From: Arcuatula senhousia
Taxonomy: Eukaryota > Mollusca > Bivalvia > Mytilida > Mytilidae
DNA: 64,000 bases
Reading direction: 5' to 3'
Assembly: GCA_963971305.1 (NCBI GenBank)
Contig: OZ020306.1
Location: 55,216,686-55,280,685 of the forward strand
Shown: in pieces, positions 11,414-23,025 of the stretch
Numbering within the stretch: the stretch's first letter is position 1
Layout of the letters: every line of letters begins with the position of its first letter
Program-made: the position numbers and the translations under genes
The notes under the pieces: generated by a model
Told to the model about the DNA's origin: nothing
Database searches by the model: none
What the model saw: the letters and a program-made list of their open reading frames with translations, nothing else

Positions 11414-14400
11414 ATGGAACAACAGATCGAAAATATAGAAGTTAAAATGACGAAAACGAAGATTTTAAAGAACGTTTTTGTCGTCAGCTTTGCCTTTATG
11501 TTTTTGTTCACGTCTTTCCAATCGTTGTCCAACCTCCAGAGCACGTTAAATAAGGAAGAAAGTTTAGGAACGGGCGGACTGTCCGTGGTTTACGGTGCCC
11601 TCGTTGTGTCTTGCATGTTATTTCCAAATTTTGTCATCGCACATTTGGGATGTAAATGGACTATTGGAATCTCTATGTGGTGTTATATTATTTACATGGT
11701 GGCAAACTTTTATGCTTTCTGGAGTACCATGGGTCCAGCATCTGTTATTTTAGGACTTGGAGCATCAACTCTGTGGTCTGCTAAATGTTCATACTTGACA
11801 CAAACAGCAGTGTGGTATGCCAAACTGACAGGTGCTACCGAAGATGACGTCATCAACAGATTTTTCGGCTTTTTCTTCATGACATTTCAAACGAGTAAGA
11901 GTATTAAGTTGATCCTAACCTATGATTTTAAGTTATATATATATATTAAATATTGATAACTTCTAATTCATGATTATTTGAAGGTTGGAGGTCATGGTCG
12001 CTGGGGATATTGACCAGCATTACAAATTAACCGGACTCGTTCAGACATTTTCAATTGGTTATATATCATCGTTTTGTTATTGTTGATTTGTTTCAGCAAG
12101 GTAGTAACGTAAAATCGGAATTGTTACGAAATTGGTTTTGAATTATAACATGTTATGGCTGCACCCCTGACTCATTTTCAGACAACAACAAGGAAAGAAG
12201 CACAAATCAAAAAGGATACTTCCATGTCTTAACAACATTAATACATATACAACAATTATCCAAAGGGAAAAGGCGTTTTATGAACATCATATCATTTTGA
12301 AACAAAAAAAAAGATATTATATTCAACCAGTTTGTTAATAACTATAAACGTTCAAAATGTTTTATGAACAACACAACTTAATTCACTTTGAAACAAAAAA
12401 AAAGATATTATACTCAACCAGTTTGTTAATAACTATAAACGTTCAAAATCGCATTACAACAAAAATAGGTGTGCAATAAAATTGAAAATTAATTTTATTT
12501 CAAGGTCAGATATTTATTAAGTAAAGTGCTTGAATCGTTGCAGCCAAGCTAACACTGTAACGTAATATTAATGTTAAAAATCACTATTTTAGGCCAGATA
12601 TGGGGAAATCTCATATCTTCCACTATATTTGATGTTAGTCCAGAAAATATAACCACGGATTTGTCAATTTGTGGTGCCAACTTTGATCCATCAAAACCAG
12701 CTGCAAATAATTCTAACTTAGACCGACCAGATGATGACAAGGCAAGATATACAAAATACTTTACCACATATGGCGTTGTTTCAGTGGTAGACACAATAGA
12801 TTTTTATGACCGAATATTTTTTATAGCTTTAGAAAAATACTATGCAAATTTAATGCATTCTCCATGAAGTTTTTTTTATATTAATTTAATATACGGTTGA
12901 AAGGTCTTTTACTTATTTTTCAGGTAAATTCTTGAAATTGGTGCTTTTAGAATAATACCTAAAATTTTGAACATAAATTACAAATGTAGTTTTTTTATAT
13001 TCTAGGTTTACACTGTCGTCGGAATTTACTGTGGTTGTGCCGTTGTAGCATTTCTCATCATCGCTTTTCTACTGGATAAAATCACATTAGATAAGAAACC
13101 AAATGCCACAGAAGACATTGGGATATCAACTCATTTGTTTTTGTCCACTGCAAAGCATTGGATAAATTCGAACGAACAAAAGTTGCTGACGTTTTTGACA
13201 ATATACGGCGGTATAGAACAAGCATTTGTCATGGGCGATTATACTAAAGTAAGTCGGACAAAATATCTTTACAAAACTGATATGCAAAGACATACTCAAT
13301 TTCAACGCTTTCATCAATAGACAGATTTGGGGTTGATGACTTAATGATAATTTGACGAACTGGATATTGGACATAGTAACGCTTATAACCATATTTGGAA
13401 GAAAGTTATGTATTCTAAAGATGGTTAAAACACATAACAAAGTGCCAGGCTTTTATTCGTATTTAACAGGTCGAAGATTTTACCTTTTAAGGATAATGTT
13501 TTCGTCAAACTTTTAACCAATAGTTTTTGAGAGAGTATAAATAAATACGATCACCAACACGTGCTTTCTATGAAATAATTAAATATAACATGACTCGAAA
13601 AACAAATCTTTAAAAAGAACGGTGAAAAAACTGGTTGTTGTATTTGTATTAATGTCATATTAAAAATAAACATATGAAAGATACACTTTTTCACCCAAAC
13701 AGCTTTGACAAGTAGGGAGATTTTATGGCCATGTTTACCTTTTTGATTGTCCATTGACCAAAACACTTAAAGACGTAGAACCTATCATTTTGGCAATTTT
13801 TGAAAAATAATGAAATTTTTACACTATTTGAAGAATACATTGTAAAACCTTTGAGAAACTGTTAAATTTTCAAAAAAACCTGCCAGAAAGTATTCTTTTC
13901 GACGGAAAACTGAAGAAAAAAACGCAGTGTCAAAAAAGAGGACAAACTAATTATAGAATGTAAACACACGGGGTACCGGTAAACTGAGAAACAAAAAGTA
14001 ACCAAACGAAACGGAGCGTAACAAAAACGATATCGGTAAAGAAGGAAACGTAAACAGTAAAATAAGCAACCAAAATATGTAAAGAAAGGAAACAAAATCG
14101 AGCGAAAATTGTTAAAAAAAGAAAACTGAATCGATTTTAGCCGACACCAGTCGTTTTTCTTAATTTACCGATTTCGTTTTTCTCCTCGCCTCGTTTGGTT
14201 ACATTTCGTTTCTCAGTTTAACAGTACCCAGTTTACCAAAAGTAAATATTTATGCTAGACAATACTTAATCAACGCGAATAATTAAAATAAGATTACTTT
14301 ATAGAAAACTGCAAAACATTGAGTTTTTATGTTGGTAAAGGTAAGTTTTAGATATTATATTTTTAATATATGTACTTTTAATTCAATGTAAACAATTGCG

Positions 14401-16744
14401 AAATTGATAGGTTCTATGTCTTTAATAAAATAGAAGTCAATAAGTGGAACATAACATTACTTTATAAGGAGAATTTACCCATGTTAAACAAAATAACGTT
14501 TAAAACCAATGATATTTGGTATTTGAAGGCGAGGAAGTTAAAGAATACATGTTTATGTTAGGAACTTTTCTATCAAACCGACGAAAAAGTTTTACCATTT
14601 TTCTTCATTTGAAAGGTCAATCTTTTACAATTTTGATTGATTAATATGTCAAACGAAATCTAGAAAACCCGACCTGTTTAACTGAAAGACCGAAGTAAAT
14701 GACACTTACTTAAAAATAAACTGATGAACAAACAATGCATACAAAAAAAAACGAAAGAAAAACTAGTATTTTATTTCAATTTAAAGAAAGCATTTATGAA
14801 GTAACTGTAAAACAAAATTGTTAATTACGGAGCGGAGAAGTCTCGAAAAATCTACTTTCTACCAGAAAAGACAAGTATAATGGTTTTCTTGAAAAAAATA
14901 TTGCGCTCAAGCACATAATGAACAAATTGTCGCCTATGGAAGATAATGGGCCATTTGACGAAAATAGACAAAATTAATGTAAATAAGACAAAAGTACACA
15001 ATTCTGTGGTATTTTTTTATTCCTGCATCAGCTGTTCTATAGGAATCTGGAATTTTAGCTATCTAATGATATGTCGTTAATCATACACCAGCTGTTGTGA
15101 AATGTAAGTAATGCAATCAAATGTTGAGGTGATGTTTTGTTTTTGTTTATTTGATTAGGCTAACTTTAAGGTTATTCTTTCCAGTCCTACATTAGCTGTT
15201 CTATAGGAATCTGGAATGTCAACTATGTCATGATGTATTAATATGGAGTTATTTTGTAATTTTGTTTACGATGACCTTTATGTTTTGTCTTTCAGTCCTA
15301 CACCAGCTGTTCTATAGGAATCTGGAATGTCGGCTATGTCATGATATGTTATGGAGTTGTTGATGCAATTGGTTCATTTGTTTTTGGTCGCCTTGTACAG
15401 TTTGTAGGACATGCTCCATTTTTCCTACTTGGTATGTACTCTTTAGATAAAAGCTCAGCAAAAAAACCCAAATGATTTTAAGGATCTTTCGAGAAAAGAT
15501 ACTGACAGAAAATATCATTACAGCAGTATTAAAGGCATGGTATGAATGGCTCAAAACGATAATAGAAATTATGCTTACATCAAGTTTAATCCAAAGGACA
15601 TTTAATGTAGTTTTATGGCGGATTTTTTTCTATATACATGTATATATACCAAAAGCAATGAGATTCTATACCAATATAATTCAGAGTAAAACAAAACAGT
15701 ATAAAAAATTAAAGACCAGTAAATTCACTCTAACCAAGCTAAGTTAACATACACATGCATTTTTGTTATTTTTAGGCAATTAAAACCCACATAGTGAAGG
15801 TTTCCATTTTAGCCTTTTTGGTACATGGAGGGACTCAGATAGCACTGTTTATGTGGCAGCCAGATCCAGACAACAGAATTTTGTTCTATGTGTTTGCAGC
15901 ATTATGGGGGATGGGTGATGCAGTTATTCTGACACAAATTAATGGTGTGTTGTATAAACAATTTAAAGTCTTTGCATTGAAATAGACATGCCAATTCTAT
16001 TCCTAAACTATGCGAATAAAAACATGATATGCTATTTCTCTACCCACATCATTATATAAGTTTAATAGTTAATTTTCACTGAATATAAGTGAAACAACGA
16101 CATTGTAAAACCTGAATGTTTAAAAGCATTGATGTAAACATAAATGTAACACAATCAAACCAAAGATAAAATTGATAAATAATCTCAACATGCTAAAGGA
16201 CGTGTAAACAGAAATGTTTCAAAATATACCGTATAAGTTTTTTTTTCGCGGTAGTTAAATTTCGCGGATTTCTTCAGATATTGAAGATCTTTTTTCCGCG
16301 GAATTCAATTTTAGAGATAACTTATATGCAAATATGTATACTGTGCGAATACTATTAGATTTTCGCGAGTAGCCAACTATCGTCAAAAAAAAGCGAAAAT
16401 AAGATACCCGCAAAAAAACTTACAACTGTATACTTATTTCTTTTGACTTCTGATTTGCTTCTCTGTATAATACCTTAATGGATTTATTCTTTTTCCATTC
16501 CTTTTAAGCTTTATACGGATATCTGTTTACAACAAACACAGAGGCTGCATTTGCAAACTACAGGTTATGGGATTCAATAGGATTCATCATGGCTTTTGCA
16601 TGGAGTGGATTTCTAGTGACAAGGGTCAAGCTTGGGCTCTGTATGGGCTTTCTTGTCATAGGAATGTTTTTCTATGTGTTAGTTGAGATCAAAGATCGAC
16701 GAAAAAGAAAAAGAGAATTCAGCTTAGAAATTAGAAGACAATAA
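11414..16744 (+). CDS. UNC93A: UNC93A-like membrane protein, copy 2 (complete, six exons)
   Basis: Exons 11414-11894, 12593-12741, 13006-13248, 15296-15431, 15813-15944 and 16509-16744 total 1,377 nt (458 residues), as I recall the usual UNC93A length. ATG 11414 sits in a good context (ACACCATGG). An in-frame stop lies upstream at 11294-11296. Landmarks: KNVFVVSFAFMFLFTSFQS (TM1, residues 19-37), LGLGASTLWSAKCSYLT (113-129), WGNLISS opening exon 2, a cysteine-bearing extracellular loop with an NNS sequon, then VYTVVGIYCG. The protein should span the plasma or endosomal membrane about 12 times. UNC-93 relatives regulate K+ channels or Toll-receptor trafficking; the substrate is unknown. Oddities: intron 2 appears to begin GC rather than GT, and the family-conserved Q in DAVxQTQ is L in exon 5. 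The gene is in tandem with 619-3525. Confidence 0.9.
12276..12449. repeat. Tandem duplication, two 84-bp units, in intron 1 of UNC93A copy 2
   Basis: TTTTATGAACA starts at 12276 and 12360. Both units contain AAAGATATTATA and end ACTATAAACGTTCAAAAT. There are only a few mismatches. Confidence 0.85.
13960..14240. repeat. Short inverted repeat in intron 3 of UNC93A copy 2
   Basis: Left arm about 13968-14042 (GGTAAACTGAGAAACAAA, AACCAAACGAAACG) is the imperfect reverse complement of 14160-14240 (CGTTTGGTTAC, GTTTCTCAGTTTA). The spacer is about 120 bp. It could be a degenerate MITE. Confidence 0.6.
15021..15076 (+). pseudogene. Truncated duplicate of the 5' end of UNC93A exon 4 (first extra copy)
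   Basis: TCCTGCATCAGCTGTTCTAT at 15021 matches the true exon 4 start at 15296 for about 55 bp and then diverges. It lacks an AG acceptor (preceded by TTTTTTAT) and reads through an early stop (AATTTTAGC). It is not part of the normal message. Confidence 0.75.
15185..15240 (+). pseudogene. Truncated duplicate of the 5' end of UNC93A exon 4 (second extra copy)
   Basis: TCCTACATTAGCTGTTCTAT at 15185 is preceded by TCTTTCCAG, a usable splice acceptor, and matches exon 4 for about 55 bp before ending in TGATGTATTAATATGG. Because the acceptor is intact, it could act as a decoy 3' splice site giving a truncated protein. Confidence 0.78.
16227..16430. mobile_element. TA-flanked miniature inverted-repeat element in intron 5 of UNC93A copy 2
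   Basis: TA at 16227-16228 and 16429-16430 brackets about 200 bp. The inverted ends are CCGTATAAGTTTTTTTTT with CGCGG, and CCCGC with AAAAAAACTTACAACTG. TA duplication with a CAGTTG-type end suggests a Tc1/mariner-derived MITE. It contains several TTCGCGG motifs. Confidence 0.5.
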
Positions 16745-17245
16745 AAGTGTCCCAATGACTGGAATGATAGTAGTACATTGTATTTGCTTAAAATCTGATG
16801 TGTTATGATTATATCTTCATTGTTTATAATATTAAATCTTATTTTAAACGATACGTAAATATTCGGTTACAATTGATAACTTTTTATGTAGATATTCGTT
16901 TTCAAATTGATAAGTTCATTGCGTAAATATTCATTATCAAAATAGAACTATGTTTGAGTGTTATCATAATAGTATTTTATGAAGTTTGAAACCATTGAGA
17001 CATTGATACATGTAGAATTATGATTAAAATATTATGTTTGGTTAGAAAAGTGTCATGAATGTCACCTCATCTCTTCCTAATTAATGTGTGTTTTTGTTTC
17101 ATCATGGAGATGTTTTATCTTCAGATGGCTCCTTTTAAAATAATAACTATATGGGATATACATGAACTATCGGACGGCCAGTAAAATGAACTTATTTTGT
17201 GTGTTGATAAGACGACAACCGGGATCCAGTTAATAGAGCCCATTA
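16745..17245 (+). other. 3' flank of UNC93A copy 2
   Basis: Homologous to the flank of copy 1 for at least 100 bp after the stop, then diverges. No gene is seen. Confidence 0.5.
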
Positions 17246-17520
17246 GAATCGCAAAGGAAGAGCACAGTTTGGCGCTACATTGTATAACATCTGGTTCAAA
17301 CCAAAGTTTCTTTTGAAATTCTTGTTTCAAATTAATATAACAACAAATCTACCAAAATGGGATGATCGTTCTCATTTATCCAAGAATAATAGACAAAACA
17401 GGACAAATACATACCAGAGAATTTGTATATCGCAATGGTCCTGACTTTGTACAGCCATTTAAAAAGAAATGGTGCGTTGAACTAGGTTTTATGTCGCCAA
17501 ACCTCACCCTTCCATTGCGG
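17246..17520. repeat. Two GATCGCAATGG-type miniature elements facing each other
   Basis: 17428-17520 starts TATCGCAATGGTCCTGACTT and ends TTCCATTGCGG, in the same orientation as 48368-48461. 17246 onward (GAATCGCAAAGGAAGAG) is a diverged copy in the opposite orientation. A 70-codon open frame over the second is repeat, not gene. Confidence 0.55.
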
Positions 17521-18061
17521 TCATTTGTTCCGGTAAAGCAAAGCACAACACGGTTGACAGACATAAAGGGATAAAGAAGTGATACAACAAACTTTCATAA
17601 ACTAATTGAAACAGTCACGAATTATTTCAACTGACATAAATTTGAATTTAGCTTCCAGTGGCTGATATCAAAAGAAATTTTTAAAGTGACCGTATGAGTG
17701 GCATTTTCTTATAACCTTGGTCAAAAAGCAAATCATTGAGACAACGGTGTCGGGTAAAAAAATCTGAAAAAATAGGTACAAGCCGTTCCATACCATATGC
17801 TGGTGAGGTGGGTATGCTACCTTCTAGATTAGGACAATGAATAATTTGAAAATTAAAAGCGTATTTTTTGTACAGTGTTGACCACTCGATTCAAATTTAA
17901 GATGAAAATCAAAGACAGACGTGAAGCAAGTAGATTCGGTGGTTTCTTCAATCTATAACTCTGGAGGAAAAATTGAAGGAATATCCAATAACGAAGCGTT
18001 GTTGAAAGAGAAGATATCATCAATATATCTGAAAGTTGTCCGTCTAAATTTCAAAATTGTC
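17521..18061. other. Intergenic, nothing recognised
   Basis: No shared repeat or coding region noticed. Confidence 0.35.
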
Positions 18062-18290
18062 TAAACCCTAAGGTTCTTCCTACCCCAGACATAGGTTGAA
18101 TATCTTAGTAATAATTTGGTTCTCTAGTTTGGTATTTTTGGTTGTACTGTTCAATGCTCTTCATATTCATACAGTGTTTGGTATTTTCAATATTTTTGGT
18201 AGAGCGCCTCTGATGAGTCTTGAATAGACGAAACGCGAGTCAGGCGTAGCAAAATTTATTGTCTGGAACTTTGTTGTCATTTGTATTTTG
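18062..18290 (+). repeat. Dispersed repeat ending in the GATGAGTCTTGAATAGACG tail
   Basis: Single copy of the sequence that is tandemly arrayed at 34179-34968. It shares ACCCTAAGGTTCTTCCTACC, then GAGCGCCTCTGATGAGTC, GTCAGGCGTAGC and GGAACTTTGTTGTCATTTG. The tail type is one I associate with very common mussel repeats. Confidence 0.75.
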
Positions 18291-18744
18291 GATTAAAAGA
18301 TCTAGCTTTTTATCTTCTTGTCCTTAACGAATTGCTGAAGAAATTCAGTATTGTAAAAGTATAAAAAAACTATTTTTTGAGGAGAGGGGCACAATTTATT
18401 CCCATTGGAATGCCAACAAGTTGAAAATGTCTCCTCCAAATGTGACAAATATATCAATATGTCATACATGTGACAGATCTGTGATGACAAAGCTGGAGAT
18501 TTTGAATTTTTCGACTGGAGATTGGACAAAAAAGCGGGAGATTCATATTATGAGTCAAGCATACTGCAAATTTGGTACATGGTGTGACATGTCTTTTCTT
18601 TATTAGATGTTTGAGAAAAATATGTAGAATAAAAGCCAAAACAACCAAAGTCCTAGAATTCGAGAATGCCTTCTTTGTTGCACTTGTTCAACTTCATAAC
18701 CGGCATAGTCCAAGGTAGGACATTCTTGATCTTGAGTTATTCAG

Positions 18745-20012
18745 ATGTCATTGCATTGTTCTGTCCTTTTTGTGACATTTAAGATTGGTCATTTCTGTTC
18801 TGTAATAAGTGAACGTCTTAGTTCTGATGACAGAAAATTTCTCCACATTCCGTTAATGAACAAAAGAATAGACGGTATCAACATCAGCAATATCATGAAT
18901 TGTAAAGAAGTTACATCTCAGATACCTCTTTATTTCAAAAACCAGCAACACCAATTGTTTCCTACAGCTATACTAGGACCATAAGCGGTAAAAAATTCAA
19001 TCACAAAAAAGTATTACAAGACCTCAATATTGACGTGCGATTTCTCCAAATCTTCCTTTGGCTATGTTTTATCTGGTCATGTTATCACGGGTTATCTAAA
19101 GATAATCGAAATCGATTTACTTAGTATTAGGACTGACTTCTCATGGACCTAAATTGTAGGAATAAGTACTATAACTTAAAGATCATTATGCAGAGAAAGC
19201 TTCCAACAATATAGTATTTGTATGTAAAAAACACAACTACTCATTTCTGATCCAGGAATTTTGCATTCATGGCAAATCTTCCGCTATTGCTCTATACACA
19301 TAGCCAACCATAACTCTTTCATATCCTCTTTTAATATACATTTGAAAAGGAATTTGAAGAGTTCGCAAATATGTACTGCATGGATACTTAAACATCACAA
19401 ACATGAGGGTGTCACAGCCCTTTTGGTATGCGGTTTTCCGTGCTTTTTAAAGGATATTCGGTACTCAAAGGTGTGGTACGCGGTACGCGATGTTCCGACC
19501 TTTTAGGCTTTTGGTACGCGTTCGCCATGATCTTTAGAGGATTCGGTATTCCAGTCTTTTTAAAGGTATTCTGTCCTTTTTTAAACGGTATATATATTCG
19601 GTATTTCGGGGGCGGGAGCTGTGACATATCCGTATAAAGAAAGGCATATAGCTGGATCTACATCACGTTCAACTACCGAGCTGTCCGTTCAACTTATCAA
19701 GATCTTCTTTGCTGTCAATAACGCTTCGTTTAGTAGATGGATTCCTTCGATATATCCTCCAGAATTTGAGATAAAAGAAGCCATCGAACCATATTGTTTC
19801 ACGTCATTCTTGGATTTGCATCTCGAATTTAACCAAGTTGGTCATCTCCGTACAAAGGTTGACGATAAAAGAGACGATTTTATTCTCAAATCATTAATTT
19901 TCCTAACCTGGAAAGTAATATACCTACTTTACCTGCTTATGGTGTTTATGTTACACAACTTTTTCAGTATGCCAGGGCTGATAGATATTTTCAGATTTTT
20001 ATCTCTGTATAA
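18745..20012 (+). pseudogene. Decayed reverse-transcriptase element remnant
   Basis: Three blocks in order on the + strand. Around 18850-18960, a frame reads IPLMNKRIDGINISNIMNCK. After a frameshift, 18951-19060 reads PIVSYSYTRTISGKKFNHKK. At 19621-19870, YPYKERHIAGSTSRSTTEL and YPPEFEIKEAIEPYC, then TSFLDLHLEFNQVGHLRTK and KRDDF. A further frameshift gives NFPNLESNIPTLPAYGVYV until TAA at 20010-20012. It resembles RT proteins with the AYGVYxxQL block seen again at 52065-52401. Several frameshifts show it is dead. The central catalytic part (YADD region) is missing. The region 19420-19620 between blocks is a degenerate GGTATTCGGTA/GGTACGCGG repeat, so it is an insertion or expansion. Confidence 0.6.
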
Positions 20013-20059
20013 AAATAGAATTCAAATGGGCTTTGACTTTTACTTTCTGTTGTAGTCAA

Positions 20060-20932
20060 ACAGAAGTTTTGTTATTGTATCTTATGTAATTTTTCTTTAT
20101 TTTGATAGGCTTGTTTTTTTCAGTTGTCAAAATACGAGCAGCATTCTTTAAAATAATAAACTATCGCAAATATAAATGCGTTTTAAAGTTAATTATGTCT
20201 TTTCATAATGTAGTATAAAAATGAGTAATAAGACACTAAATTGTGTCTTCCGTATAGTGGTGTTTTCGAGTCAAGGTGATCGATGTTATGCGTTCATGAG
20301 ACCTAATTTCAACTCCACGAGTTATCCAATAAGGATGTTTGTTTAGAGGGACGTCTCAAATTAAAAAGTTCATTTGACGTTACTATACACAAGATTAGCT
20401 TTTCAAAAAAGCTAGTGTCAGGCCATGGCGATTTTATGTTAGTTTCATATTTTAATATAAACAACCGTTTTCAAGTTAAATTTTCAATAAACGCTGTAAA
20501 ACAATCATTTCAAATATTCCATTTAACACGACATGACATATTACAAAATATTTATTCAAAAGAAAGATCGAATGTTGGTCCCTCCCTAGATTAATTCGTT
20601 CTCAGTTGTTCCGTCCGTATTATTTCCGTCCTCTAGATGATCCCGCATCTTGTTTTAGTTGGTCCGTCACATTTTTGATACAATGAAACATACATATATA
20701 GTGAAACACACATTTTTCATAACGATAGAAAAAGCGCCACAATCGTTTTAAAAAGGATGCTGTAAAAAAATTCTTTTCTGTAGGTCCACGACAAGAAATT
20801 TTTATTGTTGTGATTTTTTAAAGAGTTAATAGTTCGATACAGAAACCTTCAACAATGAAACAAGCGATCACTCTTTGGAGTCTTAAGACAAGGACACAAT
20901 AATCAAGCAACAAAACATGGAAATAAGTTAGA
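20060..20932. other. Intergenic, nothing recognised
   Basis: AT-rich. TTCGTTCTCAGTTGTTCCGTCCG near 20590-20620 faintly resembles the insertion at 10685-10960. No coding region. Confidence 0.35.
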
Positions 20933-21010
20933 GCGCCTCTGATGAGTCCTGAATCGACGAAACGCGCGTCAGGCGTAGCAAAATTTATTGTCTGGAACTT
21001 TGTTGTCATA
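20933..21010 (+). repeat. Short copy of the GATGAGTC-tail repeat
   Basis: GAGCGCCTCTGATGAGTCCT then ACGAAACGCGCGTCAGGCG and GGAACTTTGTTGTCAT. This is only the 3' end of the family at 18062-18290. Confidence 0.8.
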
Positions 21011-22325
21011 TGACATAATTGTTGTTTTTTCCCTCAGCGTACCGTTAAAGCTAAATGTCAAGTCAAATTAAATCGCTTATTTCTCTCTCTGTAAAATATT
21101 TGAAATCTACTATAAACCTTAAAGGTAGGTTGCACATTTCACGTTTTAATATTGTGATTTATTTTCTGTTTTCATACGAGAGACCTATTCTCGAATATCT
21201 ATTCTAGATGTATACTTAGATTCACCCTGTTGTCGATTGCATAACGATTCGTATGTTGCATAATAGGATGCAAAATAGTTCGTCATGAGGATTGATTTTA
21301 ATGCCAGTTTGTAAATAAATTTAAGAGTCTGTGTAAAATTTTATCAATGATCAATTTAAAAAAATACCGAAACGTCACCATCCGGTGCATTATCGCGCTA
21401 TAATAGCTGTTACTGCAGTTAAATTTCTTATATTACTGCGCGAACAATTTTTATCTCAGCAGAATAATATACACAAACAGATTGAACTTTTCAAGATATG
21501 TTATTTTTTTCATCGTTTTATCGTTTTGGCAACTCTCTACTTATGTATTTATGAACCATGCAAACATTTTGCGATCTTAATGATATAATTTCACGTGTAA
21601 TTGTTTTAAAATCATCAATAAGGTATTGAACTCGTGGTGTTATTAATTTTCGGATTTCCATCAAGACAATATGGCCGCGACCAGTAGATTATGTGTTCCG
21701 CTTCGGATTATATTTTAGTTAGTGTAGCATATCTTGCGTAGCTTTAGCGTAATGGATATTTGATTTTGGATTGCGAAAATTTGTTTAATTGAATAAAGTT
21801 TTAAAGGACAAAAATACTGTTCGGACACCAAAAATAAGTTAAATCTTGAAAAAAAAATCTTCGTATTTCATGCTTTTATGTGGTGGTGTTTTAAAGCAAC
21901 AATGCGATTCAACTAGATCATGTAGCGTACATAGGGTAGTCACTTTATCAGGTTGTGCACATGTTTAAGCGTACTTTCTTTTAAATTTTTGACTGCAAAA
22001 TGTTAATTCATTGAAGATAGTTTATTAACACAGACAGAAATATAGGTCAATCAGACACACACAATTCAAGCATTTTATTGATTTTTAGAAAATGACAAAA
22101 TAGCCACATTGGGTCATTCGTCTGTCTTGATCTAGGTCATTTTAATAAGGATAAATAATTTTATCTATTCTAACAAAGCTATTGCGGGATCCGGAAAAAT
22201 AAACTTATTTGTCACAAGTTATTGGTTGTTCGAAAATGTTATCATTGCTTGATAATTTTGTCGATTCACCACACAGAGACCAAAGTCGCCACAACTACAA
22301 ACATGTCAGAAAATAATTTTAACTG
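21011..22325. other. Intergenic, nothing recognised
   Basis: No repeat shared within the window and no convincing coding frame. Confidence 0.35.
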
Positions 22326-22424
22326 TGCGGAACCACAGGGGCTTGGATTAATTTATAGTGTAGGGGGTCGATTTTATTTAAAGTCAATATAAATGACCAG
22401 AATCCAAGCCCCTGTGTGCGGAAC
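22326..22424. mobile_element. 83-bp hAT-like MITE with perfect 16-bp ends and 8-bp target duplication
   Basis: The element 22334-22416 begins CACAGGGGCTTGGATT and ends with its exact reverse complement. TGCGGAAC flanks it on both sides (22326-22333 and 22417-22424). The CAGGGG-type end and 8-bp duplication are hAT features. It is too small to encode anything. Confidence 0.8.
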
Positions 22425-22516
22425 ATGGATTGCAACGTTCCTGTATAAGTTTACTTTAGTCTCTATCATAAAGGGAGGGACAATCTTTGAATAGGTGAGA
22501 ACCAAAAATATTTGAG

Positions 22517-22703
22517 CAGTGGCGGATCCGGAGGGGGGGGGGGGGGTCCGAGGTTGGAATTTTCCTCCTTTCCGCCAAAAATTTCGCAAGTAACGTGTAG
22601 GTTTTCTGAAAAATTTGTCTAGAACCACCCCCTTTTCGTCATTCGTCCACAGCGGACTTTATGTGGACCAACCCCTTTCAAAAAATTCTGGATCTGGCCC
22701 TGT
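22517..22703. mobile_element. CAGTGGCGGATC-ended miniature element (hAT-like)
   Basis: Starts CAGTGGCGGATCCGGAGG and ends TTCTGGATCTGGCCCTG, an imperfect inverted pair. CAGTGGCGGATCC ends are common on animal hAT MITEs. A run of 12 G lies near the left end. No clear 8-bp duplication is visible. Confidence 0.5.
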
Positions 22704-22879
22704 TTAAGTTATAATAGAATTTATTGCTATTAGACGTAAAAAATTTAAAGGCATACATGCACATTGCAAATTTTCATAAAGAGATCTACATTGGGTTTAA
22801 ACTTATTTCATATAATATCATATACTTCAAAATCATAGGCTGATCTGACAAATGATAACCATTAAAGTAGACGATAAAT

Positions 22880-23025
22880 AGATGTGGAATAATTGTACGT
22901 GACACAACCGACATAAAGAAACGGGAATTTAAAAAAATCACAATGGAAAACAGCCAGCAGTCTTCAGCATGACCATATTAAGTCGCTGCTCGCCGTCTTG
23001 CATTGGCCCAAGACTAAAGATGAGT
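22880..23025 (+). repeat. Short dispersed repeat (SINE-like)
   Basis: GATGTGGAATAATTGTACGT start, GGAAAACAGCCAGCAGTCTT inside, and an end TTGCATTGGCCCAAGACT shared with the copy at 1192-1345. These two form a subfamily. Confidence 0.65.
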
